Shown in pieces: positions 1 through 10,917 of a DNA stretch of 64,000 nucleotides. The translations under genes and the position numbers were made by a program. Below the pieces are notes generated by a model that was not told where the DNA came from, did not search any database, and saw only the letters and a program-made list of their open reading frames with translations. This DNA is from Osedax fenrisi (taxonomy: Eukaryota; Annelida; Polychaeta; Sabellida; Siboglinidae): NCBI GenBank assembly GCA_964019155.1, contig OZ025241.1, positions 61,626,198 through 61,690,197 of the forward strand, read 5' to 3'. The stretch's first letter is position 1. Every line of letters starts with the position of its first letter.

Positions 1-60
<60 letters not shown>
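1..60. repeat. (TA)n microsatellite
   Basis: An uninterrupted TA dinucleotide run opens the window. It is the first of more than thirty (TA)n tracts of roughly 20-90 bp scattered through all non-coding sequence here. Open frames across them translate to Ile-Tyr repeats and are not genes. Confidence 0.98.
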
Positions 61-63
<3 letters not shown>

Positions 64-973
64 AAACTAAGGATGTGAAGTGTAGGTATTATGCAGATGA
101 TGAAATCGCTAATGGGTCACTCGTTTCGAAGGTAGAGTGTTGATATGATAGTATACTAATATACTTTTATATAGGGTCATTGTATGTAGTTGTATGATAA
201 TAAAGTTATATGTATACAGTATACAGTATATAGTATACTATATATAATATTATATTTGCAGATAAACATTATTATGTTTCTTTATATATATATATTATTT
301 AATATTATTAGAAATTAAAACAAATTTCACAATATATATACGTGATTGAATACAATGAGACTGAATGAAACTGAACCGTTACAGTACCCCTATCCTGATA
401 CACACACACGCACACACACCATCGATATAAAGAAAGTGGATAAGCAATTGACGCACGCAATGTATGTAAAAGATAGACTCGGGAATGACACTTTTATCGA
501 TAAATTAACAAAATGGTATCAGTGATTTTGATTGGATATTAGTCATATTATATATGTCAAATATTAAAACAGTAGGCTTTTCGTCGAAATAGATTAAAGT
601 GACTTCTATCTATATCAATGGATTTAAATTATAAATATCAATAAAATCAATAAAATAGTATTATAACTTCAATTTAAATACACAAAATTACGAGGAATGT
701 TTATATTATGTATTTTAAAAATATAATTTTATTTTTAGTATAGATAGTACATTAAAATTGGTAGTGATTATCAATATATATATGATAAATACATACTATT
801 ATAAATAAAAAGTAGTGGGCCAGATAGTGGGTTTCGATTGCAGCGCTCGTAGCGGATAGTGCCATACACTACATTCAATTTCTTATCCACTTTCTTTATA
901 TCGATGACACACACACGGGCGCGTACATACACATCCACACACGAGAGCGCACATACACACCCACACATACAAC

Positions 974-1192
974 CTTAGTTCTGTGCGACTGCTGGACCCG
1001 CATATCTTTGTAAACCTCGGTGTACTGGAACCTCGTCCTACTTTCCGTATTGGACAGCGGCGGTTGTGGCTCTTGACCGGTGGTCTGGTCCGGACACTTC
1101 CTCACGCGCTTCACACCCGTCGGTACGTAGTCGCCCCGTAGTATTGCGTAATCGTCGGCGTGACCTTTGACCTTCTTGTCGGTCATCCATTG
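974..1192 (-). CDS. Internal exon of an unidentified minus-strand gene (downstream exon)
   Basis: On the minus strand this stretch reads as a 73-codon exon, open throughout and markedly GC-richer than its surroundings. The acceptor is a cgcgcgcag at 1193-1201 and the donor after 974 is GTTGTATG. Both ends are phase 0, so it can join directly to the exon at 2015-2119. The peptide is hydrophilic and charged (it contains DDYAILRGDYVPTGVKR and QPPLSNTESRTRFQY) with one cysteine and no signal or membrane segment, which suggests a cytoplasmic part of a larger protein. I do not recognise the family. The upstream (CCA)n-like run and downstream (CA)n run are intronic. It is transcribed away from the large gene starting at 8048. 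Confidence 0.6.
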
Positions 1193-2014
1193 CTGCGCGC
1201 GGGGTGGTGGTGGTGGTAGTGGTGGTAGTAGTGATTATAGAATCGCGTGCACGTCGTTAAGATTAGGCCATATTTGCAATAATGTTCGCGCTAATTTGTG
1301 AATAATAATATCTCATATGTGTGATACATTAAAAATCGGGATTATTCGTGAATTCGTGCGAATAATCGCAAATTTTGAATCATCTTTAGATTTTTTCAAA
1401 TATTCCAATATTATTCGAAATATTCCATATATATTAGATGTTTTTCGATGGAATAATCGCTAAATATTAGAAAGTGTGGTATCAACTTTAGTTCAGCCGT
1501 TACTCTCGTTAGATTATCAAGCTGAATACGCGATATCACCTATTATCACTTACGTAATATTAGCATACCTAATAAGGGCATGGTCACGGTTCGATTTCAG
1601 CATTAACTTAACTTTATAATAAACGTGAACCTATCAATTCGCATCTATCTATATCGCATAAGATTATATATCACTATGATGTATTACATGCATAATTATA
1701 TATATATATATATATATTAGTATATTTATATATATATATACATGCATATATTTTAGGTGAATGAACACTGTTAGAAAAATCTAAGCTTTAAAGAAAAATA
1801 ATTCCGACAACTCAGCATTTATTATTATTATCATTATATATATATTCATATATTCACAATAATATAACATACACTTATACATATGTGTATCACGCATCGC
1901 AACATTACGATACATTAACCCCCCCCCCACCCCTCCATGGGGGTGCACGCACAACGGGTACCACATACGCACACACACACGCTCGTGTGCATACGCGCGG
2001 CGCCCGATACTAAC

Positions 2015-2119
2015 TGTGAACCTTGACCTCTCTTCTGAGTCATACTTCTCCTTTAGTTGAAGCCCGGTAATGGTGTACATGGTATGTCTGATGGACATAT
2101 CTCGAGGGTGGAGGTTTCG
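2015..2119 (-). CDS. Internal exon of the same unidentified minus-strand gene (upstream exon)
   Basis: A 35-codon open segment on the minus strand. It lies between an acceptor ctactacag (2120-2128) and a GTTAGT donor (2009-2014), phase 0 at both ends. It reads RNLHPRDMSIRHTMYTITG and continues with a charged stretch ending SRFT. Spliced to 974-1192 it gives one continuous frame of 108 codons. The GTTAGT donor is the same unusual consensus used by the plus-strand gene, which supports it being a real exon. The YTITGL stretch could belong to a fibronectin-type-III-like strand, but that is weak. Exons further 5' (higher coordinates) were not found with confidence. Confidence 0.55.
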
Positions 2120-2425
2120 CTGTAGTAGAGATGTTACTATATCGGGGGTGTATCGTATACGCGGAGGTTCGTAATAACCTTAGCTGTAACTATGCTTAAC
2201 TATTTCTAGAACATAGATAAACCATTGCTAAGTAACCTTTCATAGTATTCGGTATGAACACTATGCTAAGCGTGTAATGATATCGGTGAATGAAGTTGAG
2301 ACAATGGTTTAATAATTGAATATAAATAGTAACATTTAATAAATTAAACAAAGACATTTTAATTATTAAATTGTATTTTTTATATTCTATTATAAAACCA
2401 TTACCTAAATATAGGCAGCCAAACC

Positions 2426-2563
2426 AATACCTCTATATTAACTCCCGAACAATTACCTCTATATTAACTCCCAAACAATTACCTCTATATTAACTCCCAA
2501 ACAATTACCTCTATATTAACTCCCAAACCATTACCTCTATATTAACTCCCAAACAATTACCTC
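2426..2563. repeat. 26-bp minisatellite, about five copies
   Basis: About five head-to-tail copies of the unit acctctatattaactcccaaacaatt differ from each other by only one or two bases (a g for a in the first copy, a c for a in the fourth). No coding potential is kept across the units. Confidence 0.9.
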
Positions 2564-2569
2564 AACGCA

Positions 2570-3525
2570 CGAGCTAACACATTACCTAGATAACAACGTT
2601 TAGTAATAGTTTTAATAACCAATACTATGTATGGATATTTAGTAATTGTTCATTGTGTATACATTTGTGTACATTTAGACTACTCAAGTGCGGGTATATT
2701 ATATAATAGTCGATGTTTATATAAACCGATGTCGCTGAAGTAGAAGGGTTTCGTTATCGACGATAGTGCGGGCGTTTACGTTAACGATGTTATCGTCGTA
2801 GTAGGAGCCACGCTATAGCGAAGTAGACCTCGTAACACGAAGGTAGCAGTTGGTTATAGCGAGGTGTCGTTACTTCAGTATCGCCGACGTGTGTGTAGAT
2901 GTCCGTCCCCTGTCCCTGTTGTTGTTGTGGATCTAAATATAATAAATGTTTCGTGATTAGAAATTTTAAATCGAATCATTTATTACCTACGAAATCTACG
3001 AGGTTTGTTATTGTTTACAATAATTTAATAATGATTATTATTTATATATATATGATATTCTACATTATTATTTATGGTATGTAGGGTAGTTGCCCCTTAC
3101 GAGTCAGCACTGAATAATAACCGTAGTTTATATAGTTAAAGTATCACTATTTGAAGGTACTTAGGGTAAAATTAAGTAACGTCTGTATCCTCTTCGTTAA
3201 CTGAGATATAGTCTAAATATAGATTCGATTACCAAACTGTCTCACTATAGAAAAATAATCATAATAGGAAGTATAATAAGAAGTAGAAGTATACTTCTAC
3301 TCATAGATTTAGAGTACCATTTAGAGTACATTTTGGTACTCTAAATCTATGCTTCTACTACATATTCAATGACCGATGACTGATACGATTCTATTCGAAT
3401 GTCGTTGTGTCGAATACGTAAATATGAATCATACGTATTCGATATAACGACATATAGGCAGAGATGATAAATATTATATATTCGTGATTATAAATATTCG
3501 ATAATAGAAGTAATATATGAAATAT

Positions 3526-3575
<50 letters not shown>

Positions 3576-4603
3576 TTAGCCTATTTATATAACAACTTTT
3601 AAAAAGTAATAAAGGCCGCTTCATTTAATGCAGAATTATAATATATAATGTAAACTTCATAACATTTAATATACCTCGAAGCTAAAACATAAAATCACGT
3701 TTTTCTATTCTCACATGTTAATTCAATTATATGTGTTTATATTATCAACAATTTTATAAATAACTTTTTCATTTTATATTATATCAGTATTATATTTTAA
3801 ATCTTCGCGAATAATTCTATCTTACATAACTGTAATTACAATTTAGCAACAAAAATTAAAAACTTTTATATTATTTTGTAAATTTATAAAGCTACTTTTT
3901 CAAATAATCATACACACTATTTTGTAGTTATTCCCGTAAAAATGTAGTGACAGGCTATCTATTCATTTACAGGTTAAATTAGACTACAATTATAATAAAT
4001 ATATTTATTACTAACAATATATATATATATATATATATATAGTATTGATAGTTTAACAACTATTTGGCTGTGAAAATCTAAATAATACTATTTATACATT
4101 TTTGATTAATTTTAACATTTACACAAGAATGATAAGGATGGAAATAAAAAAATCTCTTGAGGGCTTAAGATTTAGAAAATATATAACATATTCGTATACG
4201 AAGTGTATACTATACTAGTAGTATACTATAGTCAGTGCAATGTTATCTATAATATTAACAATGAAATCTATAGCATATATTATGTTACATTTTTGAAATA
4301 GTCTATTATTTACACTTGTATAAATTATAATTTTTATTATGATATTATATTTCTATTATATTACATTATTTTAATTGAATGGTAATTTACATTTTTTAAA
4401 TCATGGAATTATATATCAAAATTTAAATATATACGTAATGAAAATTACATTTTAAAATAGTCATGGAATAAAACGTTTTATATAAATAATTTAATAACAT
4501 TTAATTGATTTTATAAAATCAATTTTTATATTTCCAGTACATATAATTTATTAGCTGTTAATAATATCAGCGTAAATGTAGGCTGAAAAATAGCCAAGTA
4601 TAT
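2570..4603. other. AT-rich non-coding stretch
   Basis: Non-coding sequence between the minus-strand exons and the first MITE. The part at 2690-2930 is GC-richer and might hold an exon, but I could not settle a strand or frame. A hairpin lies at 3302-3351 and (TA)n tracts at about 3530-3570 and 4018-4040. I see nothing else. Confidence 0.5.
3302..3351. repeat. Short inverted repeat (hairpin)
   Basis: The arm catagatttagagtacc is followed within 30 bases by its reverse complement ggtactctaaatctatg. The same arm recurs as an almost loopless hairpin at 43892-43922, so this is a dispersed hairpin family rather than a chance palindrome. Confidence 0.7.
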
Positions 4604-5107
4604 ATACCAAAGATTTTCCAAAGGAAAGATATTGCACTCCCTATCTATCTCTAGTACCTTGAAATGTAAATTTAAAATGTAAAAACAATATTAACACTAG
4701 ATGGCGAAATAATATATGAAATGTTAAATCATGTGATATTTTTATTAAATTTCTTGTTTTCTAAGTATATACATACATTTAAAATCATTACAATATAATA
4801 CAATACATGTAGTTTTTTTTAATATTAGATTTATAACAATTTATTTATCATTTATTTTATTTGTTTATATTAAATATAACTAATCAGTGTATTCTATTGT
4901 TATATAATTATATTATCATTTTAAAATAATGTAAATACATATTATAATACAATATACATGTATATTGTATATAATTTATTATTTACTATTACAATAAATA
5001 TAGAAATGTCTTATTATCTGAATAATACCGCTAGATGGCAATATCGAATTATTAGGTTACACAAATATACACAAGTGCAATATCTTTCCTTTGGAAAATC
5101 TTTGGTA
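4604..5107. mobile_element. MITE with CCAAAGATTTTCC termini and TA target duplication
   Basis: The two ends are an inverted repeat of about 34 bp. The left begins taccaaagattttccaaagg and the right is its reverse complement ending ctttggta at 5107. TA flanks both ends, which fits a Tc1/mariner-type TA target. The 0.5-kb interior is AT-rich and non-coding. A very short relative of the same termini is at 26297-26341. Confidence 0.75.
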
Positions 5108-5316
5108 CACCTATAGGTGGTAAACTATGATTATGTAAATTGACTAAAGTTTCTCCGTTTCTCGGTTATTATAATCGAGTAAATATGGTCTATACATGGA
5201 GTAAAGTTTATATTTATTTAATATGAATACTACTTTATATTTAAATATTTAAATTGTATTACTATATCCAAATAAGTAATACGATCAGTTTTGAATTACC
5301 ATGTGATATAACAGGT

Positions 5317-5359
<43 letters not shown>

Positions 5360-5519
5360 CTTTATAATATATTATATTTCGTATATTTTATATATTAAAG
5401 TTGAATTCATTATATAGACACTTTACATACATTATTGTATATTTCAATTGTAATACATTCGTATTTTTTTTTTTACAAATTGCTTATAATACAATTTAGA
5501 TTTTATGATACCTATATTA

Positions 5520-5558
<39 letters not shown>

Positions 5559-5913
5559 TTGATGTTCTATACATCCTGATGTGATATAAGGAGGCAATGA
5601 TAGTATCCTGTGTTGTACTTAGTAGCAGCATATTATCTAGTATTTTTATAATTTTTAAAAATTTGTATTTATTTTAAAATGTTTATGTTTATTATATTTA
5701 TTAGTTTATTAATAGTACATTACATTTCAGTTTTAATACAATATTATATTCATATATATTTTTTATATATATATTTTATTTATATATTATCGTTTATTAA
5801 TTTATTCCTTGTAATCTTGTAAATAGGTGAATTATCAATTTTTTGCTTTTTCATTCATCTAGGCTTTTAAGCTAACTCTTCATATTATTATTAATTATAT
5901 ATATATATTTAGA

Positions 5914-6209
5914 ACTGCCTGTATGGCTCAGTGGCTAAGGCGTCAGACACACAAGCAGTAGGACACGGGTTCGAGCCTCGTCCGGACCATTAATTAATTT
6001 TATAAAATGGGTCTTAAAATATTATTTAGAAGTGATCTTATATAATTGTGTATAAATAAATGATCGGCTCTCGTTAAAACCATGGATGCCTTAACATGAG
6101 AGCGGTTTCGAAGGGACATTAGAGCCATATATAGTTAGTAATTGTAAGTGTAAACTTCATCTAAGTTACTGGATGTGATGAAAGGACTCCACCAAATAAA
6201 AATAACAAT
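5914..6209 (+). mobile_element. tRNA-derived SINE (family 1), full-length copy
   Basis: The head contains an internal Pol III promoter: A-box-like tggctcagtggctaagg and B-box gggttcgagcc about 40 bases later. A body of roughly 200 bp follows, including cggctctcgttaaaaccatg, and a tail of aataaaaataacaat. Near-identical copies are at 25672 and 63549, with 3' fragments at 10228, 32244 and 33115 and a reverse copy at 53090. It is not a functional tRNA gene because the acceptor stem does not pair. Confidence 0.85.
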
Positions 6210-6477
6210 ATATATTAAGTTTAAATCCTATTGTAATTTTATTTATTAAATATAAAATTAAAATAATGATTGATAATCAATTTACATTAGTACTAATTGA
6301 ATAAATATATTATTATACAGAAAAGATAACATATTATATTGTTTCTAGAAAAAGACAGTTTACATATACAATTGATATATATATATATATATATATTTAT
6401 TGAAATCACAAATATATATATTTAATAAAATACAAATAGCGGATAAAATGGACCCCTCAAGAAGTCATAGACTTATA

Positions 6478-6648
6478 CATGTTATAAATAAATGTGAGGG
6501 GCCCCGGACAATAAAAATAGTAACATTTTTTTCTTGTGTTTGATTTATCGTTTATTAAATTATTGATAAACACAAGAAAAAACAAGAACTGCTTTGATTC
6601 GAACTCGGGATTACTAGCTTTTGGTTGTCCCACTGATCCATAGATCCC

Positions 6649-6655
<7 letters not shown>
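6478..6655 (-). mobile_element. tRNA-derived SINE (family 2) with an internal hairpin
   Basis: Read on the minus strand, this has an A-box-like tggatcagtggg and a B-box gagttcgaatc. A second copy on the minus strand at 39897-40022 aligns at both ends. This copy carries an additional segment with a long inverted repeat (ttttcttgtgttt and its complement aaacacaagaaaa, about 6531-6588). Confidence 0.65.
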
Positions 6656-6695
<40 letters not shown>

Positions 6696-6844
6696 GTTAC
6701 ATATATTACCTAGTACAATTACATGATTTTACTACTATAATTTGTACTCCAAACTTAAAGTAAAATTACTCCATTTTACGAGTAAAGTTAATTTTTACTA
6801 ATATTCTGGTATATGATTACTCAATATTTAGTGTAAATTTATTT

Positions 6845-7774
6845 AAGGGAAAGTCTCCGATTACCGACCCCCTCGTAATACCGAACCCCTCTCGTATCTC
6901 ATTAACTATAAGATATATCAACAAATTATATATACATGAACTGTTAGTAATTTAATGATAAATATGAATAAGTATTTTGTTTTAAAAAATATGTGATCCT
7001 ACAATTGTTATTTGATAAAATGTAATATTCTATTTTTACTTTTTAAATATTTGAATAATAACCTTTTTTAAATCATTGTAAATACTTTATTAATTAAAAG
7101 AAAACTTAATACTGCGCATAATATTGTAGATCAATAAAATATTTATAACTATTATAAAATAATTTAATTTGAATAACTATTAACCAATATATCTTAATTA
7201 TAGCAACCCTTATGGTTTTCTTATTACCGACCCCATGTGATTTATAATATACAATAAAAATATATCTGTATTTTACTTTACAATATGTCGTAAGTTGTTT
7301 GTGTATAGATTTAGGATTCATGATTCCAGTTGATTATATAAATACTGATTAATAAATAAATATTAAATAATAATATACACTATTTTAATATAATTACTAT
7401 AAAGTTTAAATTTAAATTTAATATTATTATTAAAACATAAATTCAATACAAAATAAATTGCGTGAATGTTATAATTAATTATATTTATGTATATCTACTA
7501 TTTTTATTGGATATTATAATACTACAATTATTTATACCACGATTATTTTAGGGGGTCGGTAATAGGAGAAGGGGGTCGGTATTAGGTACATGTATCCGAT
7601 TACCGACCCCCCGGTTTATTCTTGTAAATATAATTATATAAAAATTTTTAAATAGTCACATTATTCATTGCCATAATATTACCCTATTTACAAGATTTCA
7701 AATAAATATATTTAATATTGAATAAGTTATTACAAATAATCATTTAGGGGTCGGTAATCGGAGACTTTCCCCTA
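6845..7774. mobile_element. MITE of the GGGGAAAGT...TACCGACCCC family, copy 1
   Basis: The terminal inverted repeats read gggaaagtctccgattaccg at the left, with the complement ending actttcccct at the right. A second copy is at 35042-35982. The motif attaccgacccc occurs at both ends and again several times inside, in both orientations, with a cluster at about 7553-7612. There is no coding capacity; a 71-codon minus-strand frame at 7106-7321 is AT-rich and fortuitous. Confidence 0.8.
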
Positions 7775-8047
7775 TATATTATATTTATTGATACTAATAT
7801 TATTGATAACTCTATCATATATGAAATTTAATGTCGACAAACTATATATATATATATATGATTTATTATCACCATTTATTAATTACGTAATAATTAATAT
7901 AACCTTATATGAAAATACCAAGTGGTTATATTTAATAAATGTACTAAATATAATATAGAATTATTAACATTCTAACAATTGCGTAGACGTGGAAGAACAT
8001 ACAGAGCTGTACAACACGAATTCCGTACACCTAACGACGTATACCTA

Positions 8048-8635
8048 ATGTTCATGCTGATACTGATGTTGATGTCGCAATATCACGCAGTTCGTAGTAT
8101 GGAGAACGGCGGCGGCCTACCGAATAACGAATACGCGGCGGATGGGCGAAACGTCGTTCTAGCGAATAATTCGCATACACCGACATCGATAGAAATTAAT
8201 AGCTCGGATACAACGTCGTACGTGAACTCTAGCGCTTTAGCCGCGGTGGCGTTCACGAACTTAACTACCGAAGTGGAACCACGTGACATGGTACCACGTG
8301 ACCCGGTACCACGTGGTGTCTGCTTCCTGTACGTCACTCTGAGCGAAGTCCGCAGTGAAACCGCCTCCGTAACCACGGTAACGCACGAACTCACCTGGTG
8401 CGAGGATGCCGACTACGACGCCCGCAAATCGGGGATAAGATCGAGGTGGGCGTGTCCCGGCTCGTCACGCGACGTTTCCGTGAATATCGTCGCCTGTAGG
8501 AACGGCAGTCGGAGCGTTACGTTCGCCGATGTGCGCTGCAACGAAACCAGAAAAGTTGACACCTGCCTCGACACGTGTAAAAACTACGCGAAATTATTTA
8601 TAGCCGGCGTATCTTATTTCGAAGTGTTCTACGGG
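8048..8635 (+). CDS. Exon 1: signal peptide and N-terminal ectodomain
   Basis: I start at the ATG at 8048 because it is followed at once by a compact hydrophobic signal sequence, MFMLILMLMSQYHAVRS. The frame is open further upstream, but those codons are basic and polar. The mature part begins with an Asn/Ser/Thr-rich stretch with six sequons. Then comes a threefold VPRD repeat and a cysteine-containing region (VTHELTWCED, SRWACPGSS, NIVACRNGS, VRCNETRKV, DTCLDTC). The exon ends before GTTTGA at 8636 in phase 0, which fits exon 2, so the tga at 8639-8641 is intronic. The donor is weak. An alternative end at GTAAAA (8583) would change the phase. Confidence 0.75.
8275..8320 (+). repeat. 15-bp in-frame tandem repeat in exon 1
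   Basis: Three consecutive copies of a unit like ggtaccacgtgaccc code for a repeated V-P-R-D-x pentapeptide. The unit length is a multiple of three, so copy-number change would keep the frame. Confidence 0.8.
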
Positions 8636-8813
8636 GTTTGATGATATTTTATATTAATAACGTGTTATGCTACGTTATATATTTTAATTAATATTACCTA
8701 CATTCCAATATACTCTAAATACATCGAATTACGCGTGTAGAGTTATTATTATATAACATTTACTATCAACTAATGAGATAGTATATCGCTAATGGCACGT
8801 TTCACCCGTTAAG

Positions 8814-8921
8814 GTTTATATGCAAGCCCTGGCCGGCGTACAAGAAGGAGCAGCTATTAACAGAACTATACATTTTGATTATGGATATTTAAAGTTGAAG
8901 TACAGGAGGACCACGAAGTAT
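8814..8921 (+). CDS. Exon 2: ectodomain
   Basis: 36 codons, phase 0 at both ends, between acceptor cacccgttaag and donor GTTAGT (8922). The peptide is VYMQALAGVQEGAAINRTI followed by HFDYGYLKLKYRRTTKY, with one sequon and no cysteine. It joins exon 1 over a 178-bp intron, the shortest in the gene. A shorter exon ending at GTATGT (8918) is possible but would be phase 2 and would not fit exon 3. Confidence 0.7.
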
Positions 8922-9042
8922 GTTAGTCGTGACTGTATATATATATAGTTCATATGTTATTAAGACTAACGATGAGACTAAACCTGCGAGTATATTCGTA
9001 CATAAGTTTGGCCTCGGCGTTAACACTAAGCTAATTATATCA

Positions 9043-9073
<31 letters not shown>

Positions 9074-9106
9074 TTGAAACTTTCATTAACAATATCACTA
9101 TATTTA

Positions 9107-9148
<42 letters not shown>

Positions 9149-9152
<4 letters not shown>

Positions 9153-9411
9153 ATTATTATCAGATTTGGTTTTAACAACCAGGTAATTGTAGAAGCAGAG
9201 CTTATCGAGACAATTACCCTTTATTATTTTTATAAGTCCTAAAAAGTACAATAATAATTGGAATAATAAATTCCTGAAAAAAAGAATAAACTATATATAA
9301 CATAATGTTATATCTAAGTTGACTTCCTGTTTACACTAAATCTAATTGTGAATAAGATCAAATAATTGTACTTATGAAGGACTTGACAAAATTATCAAAA
9401 ATCATCATGTA
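9149..9411 (-). mobile_element. 5'-truncated LINE 3' end, flanked by a long direct duplication
   Basis: This is the reverse complement of the 3' end of the LINE at 40741-42405: both share the blocks gtaaacaggaagtc, taattgtctcgataag and the terminal ctgataataataat tail. Only about 260 bp of the 3' end is present. The sequence on each side (9062-9120 and 9428-9482) is a near-perfect direct repeat of about 55-60 bp, which looks like a long target-site duplication. Another truncated copy is at 59178-59432. Confidence 0.75.
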
Positions 9412-9482
9412 AATATATATATATATATAATATTTCTTGAAACTTACATTAACAATATCACTATATTTAGTATATATATATA

Positions 9483-10435
9483 TATGTATATATGTATATA
9501 AGTATACTTAGTTAGGTTTTGATACTTAAGTTATGATTAAATAAGTATCACTATATCATTATTAAATAAAAAATATATATATTAAATATTAAAGAAAGAT
9601 AAGCCTAAATACATGTAATACTCTTTGACAATATTGAAACAAATATATTGTTATTTAAAAATGTAGTATTAGAATTTTATAATAATATTATTGTATTTAT
9701 ATATTTTCGAATACAATTATTAAATTTAAAAATGTTGAAATAAAATATTACATTTTATTTTATTTTAAAAAATAGTGATTTCAAAGAATAATTATAAGAA
9801 TGGAATTGTTTTAAATTTCATATTTATATAGAGTTGCGTATATAGGAAAATACAAGAACTATTCTATATATATTAGTAACACCTTCAGGCAATATATTAT
9901 TTCTGATTATAATTCTAAATATGTTTAAAAAATTAATAATTTTATAAATTTTATTTAAATTAAAATATTGATCTTAACGAAACTTAATTTATTTAGATAT
10001 ATTTTTAGTAGAATATAATTAAATAAAAATACAAAAATACTGGTTAAGCAGGATCAATTTTTTAGATATATATATATATATATAATTTCGTATGTTGATT
10101 ATTTGTTAAAGGTGTCAAACAAATAAGTATTAGGATTTGGGTTGAATCCCTATTCGGATGAATAGAATATGTATTAACATATTATTTGAAATTGATATAC
10201 TTATTTAGGTAATTTTGTATACAAATTTACCGGCTCACGTTTAACCCATAGATGCATCGACACGAGCGATGATTCTAAGGGAAGTTATAACTATTTACTT
10301 ATAAGTGAAATTGTTATCTAAGTTCCTGGATGAGATGAAAGGACTCCACAAAAATAAAATAAAATAACAATACATATATATATATATATATTAGTAAATA
10401 TCGATACAAAAAAATAATCTAGAAATTCTGGGCCA

Positions 10436-10477
<42 letters not shown>

Positions 10478-10917
10478 GAACTATCTATAATCATTAAACA
10501 GTCAATGAAATAGACAATTAGCTATACAAGAAGAAATAATAATAAAATAAACTAAAAGAAATGTATTAACGTAAATAATGTAAGTGTCAAATACGAACTA
10601 ATAATAAAAAGAAGGAACAAATACATAACATAACAAATACATAAATACGTATGTCCCCTTCTATTGTCTCATTAACAGACCCTGTTAACAATGGGTATTC
10701 TTTATTTGTTATGTATTTTTTATTTTGTTATATTATTTATTTGTTAAATTTGTTAAATAATTAGCTATTATTGCATATATGCAATAACATATATTGTATC
10801 TTAATATATATTATATAACAAAATATATAATCAAATATATTTAATGATAGAATTTTATAAACAATATCGATTATAAATATAACATTATTCACATTTTGAC
10901 AATTGGTAAAATATTGA
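9483..10917. other. AT-rich intron sequence
   Basis: Part of the 10-kb intron 2. Apart from the SINE fragment at 10228-10366 and (TA)n tracts near 10065, 10375 and 10440-10474, I see no coding or structured sequence. Confidence 0.6.
10228..10366 (+). mobile_element. SINE family 1, 3' fragment
   Basis: This matches the 3' half of the full-length SINE at 5914, from the cggctcacgtttaacccatag segment through ctaagttcctggatgagatg to the aaataacaat tail. The tRNA-like head is missing. The internal part has diverged more than the tail. Confidence 0.75.

Noticed and set aside
2426..2563. CRISPR array
   Set aside because: The units are contiguous with no variable spacers; the genome is eukaryotic.
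2790..2915. Possible minus-strand exon (open frame beginning GQGTDIYTHVGDTE)
   Set aside because: An acceptor-like caacaacag and about 40 open codons exist, but no donor fits both the phase of the next exon (2015-2119) and the local motif, and the plus strand has competing short frames.
2899..3084. Plus-strand frame starting MSVPCPCCCC
   Set aside because: Its N-terminus comes from a C-rich/GTT run and the rest is AT-rich; no splice context or domain.
5914..5990. tRNA gene
   Set aside because: A and B boxes are present but the cloverleaf does not close, and the same sequence recurs with a common 3' body, so it is a SINE head.
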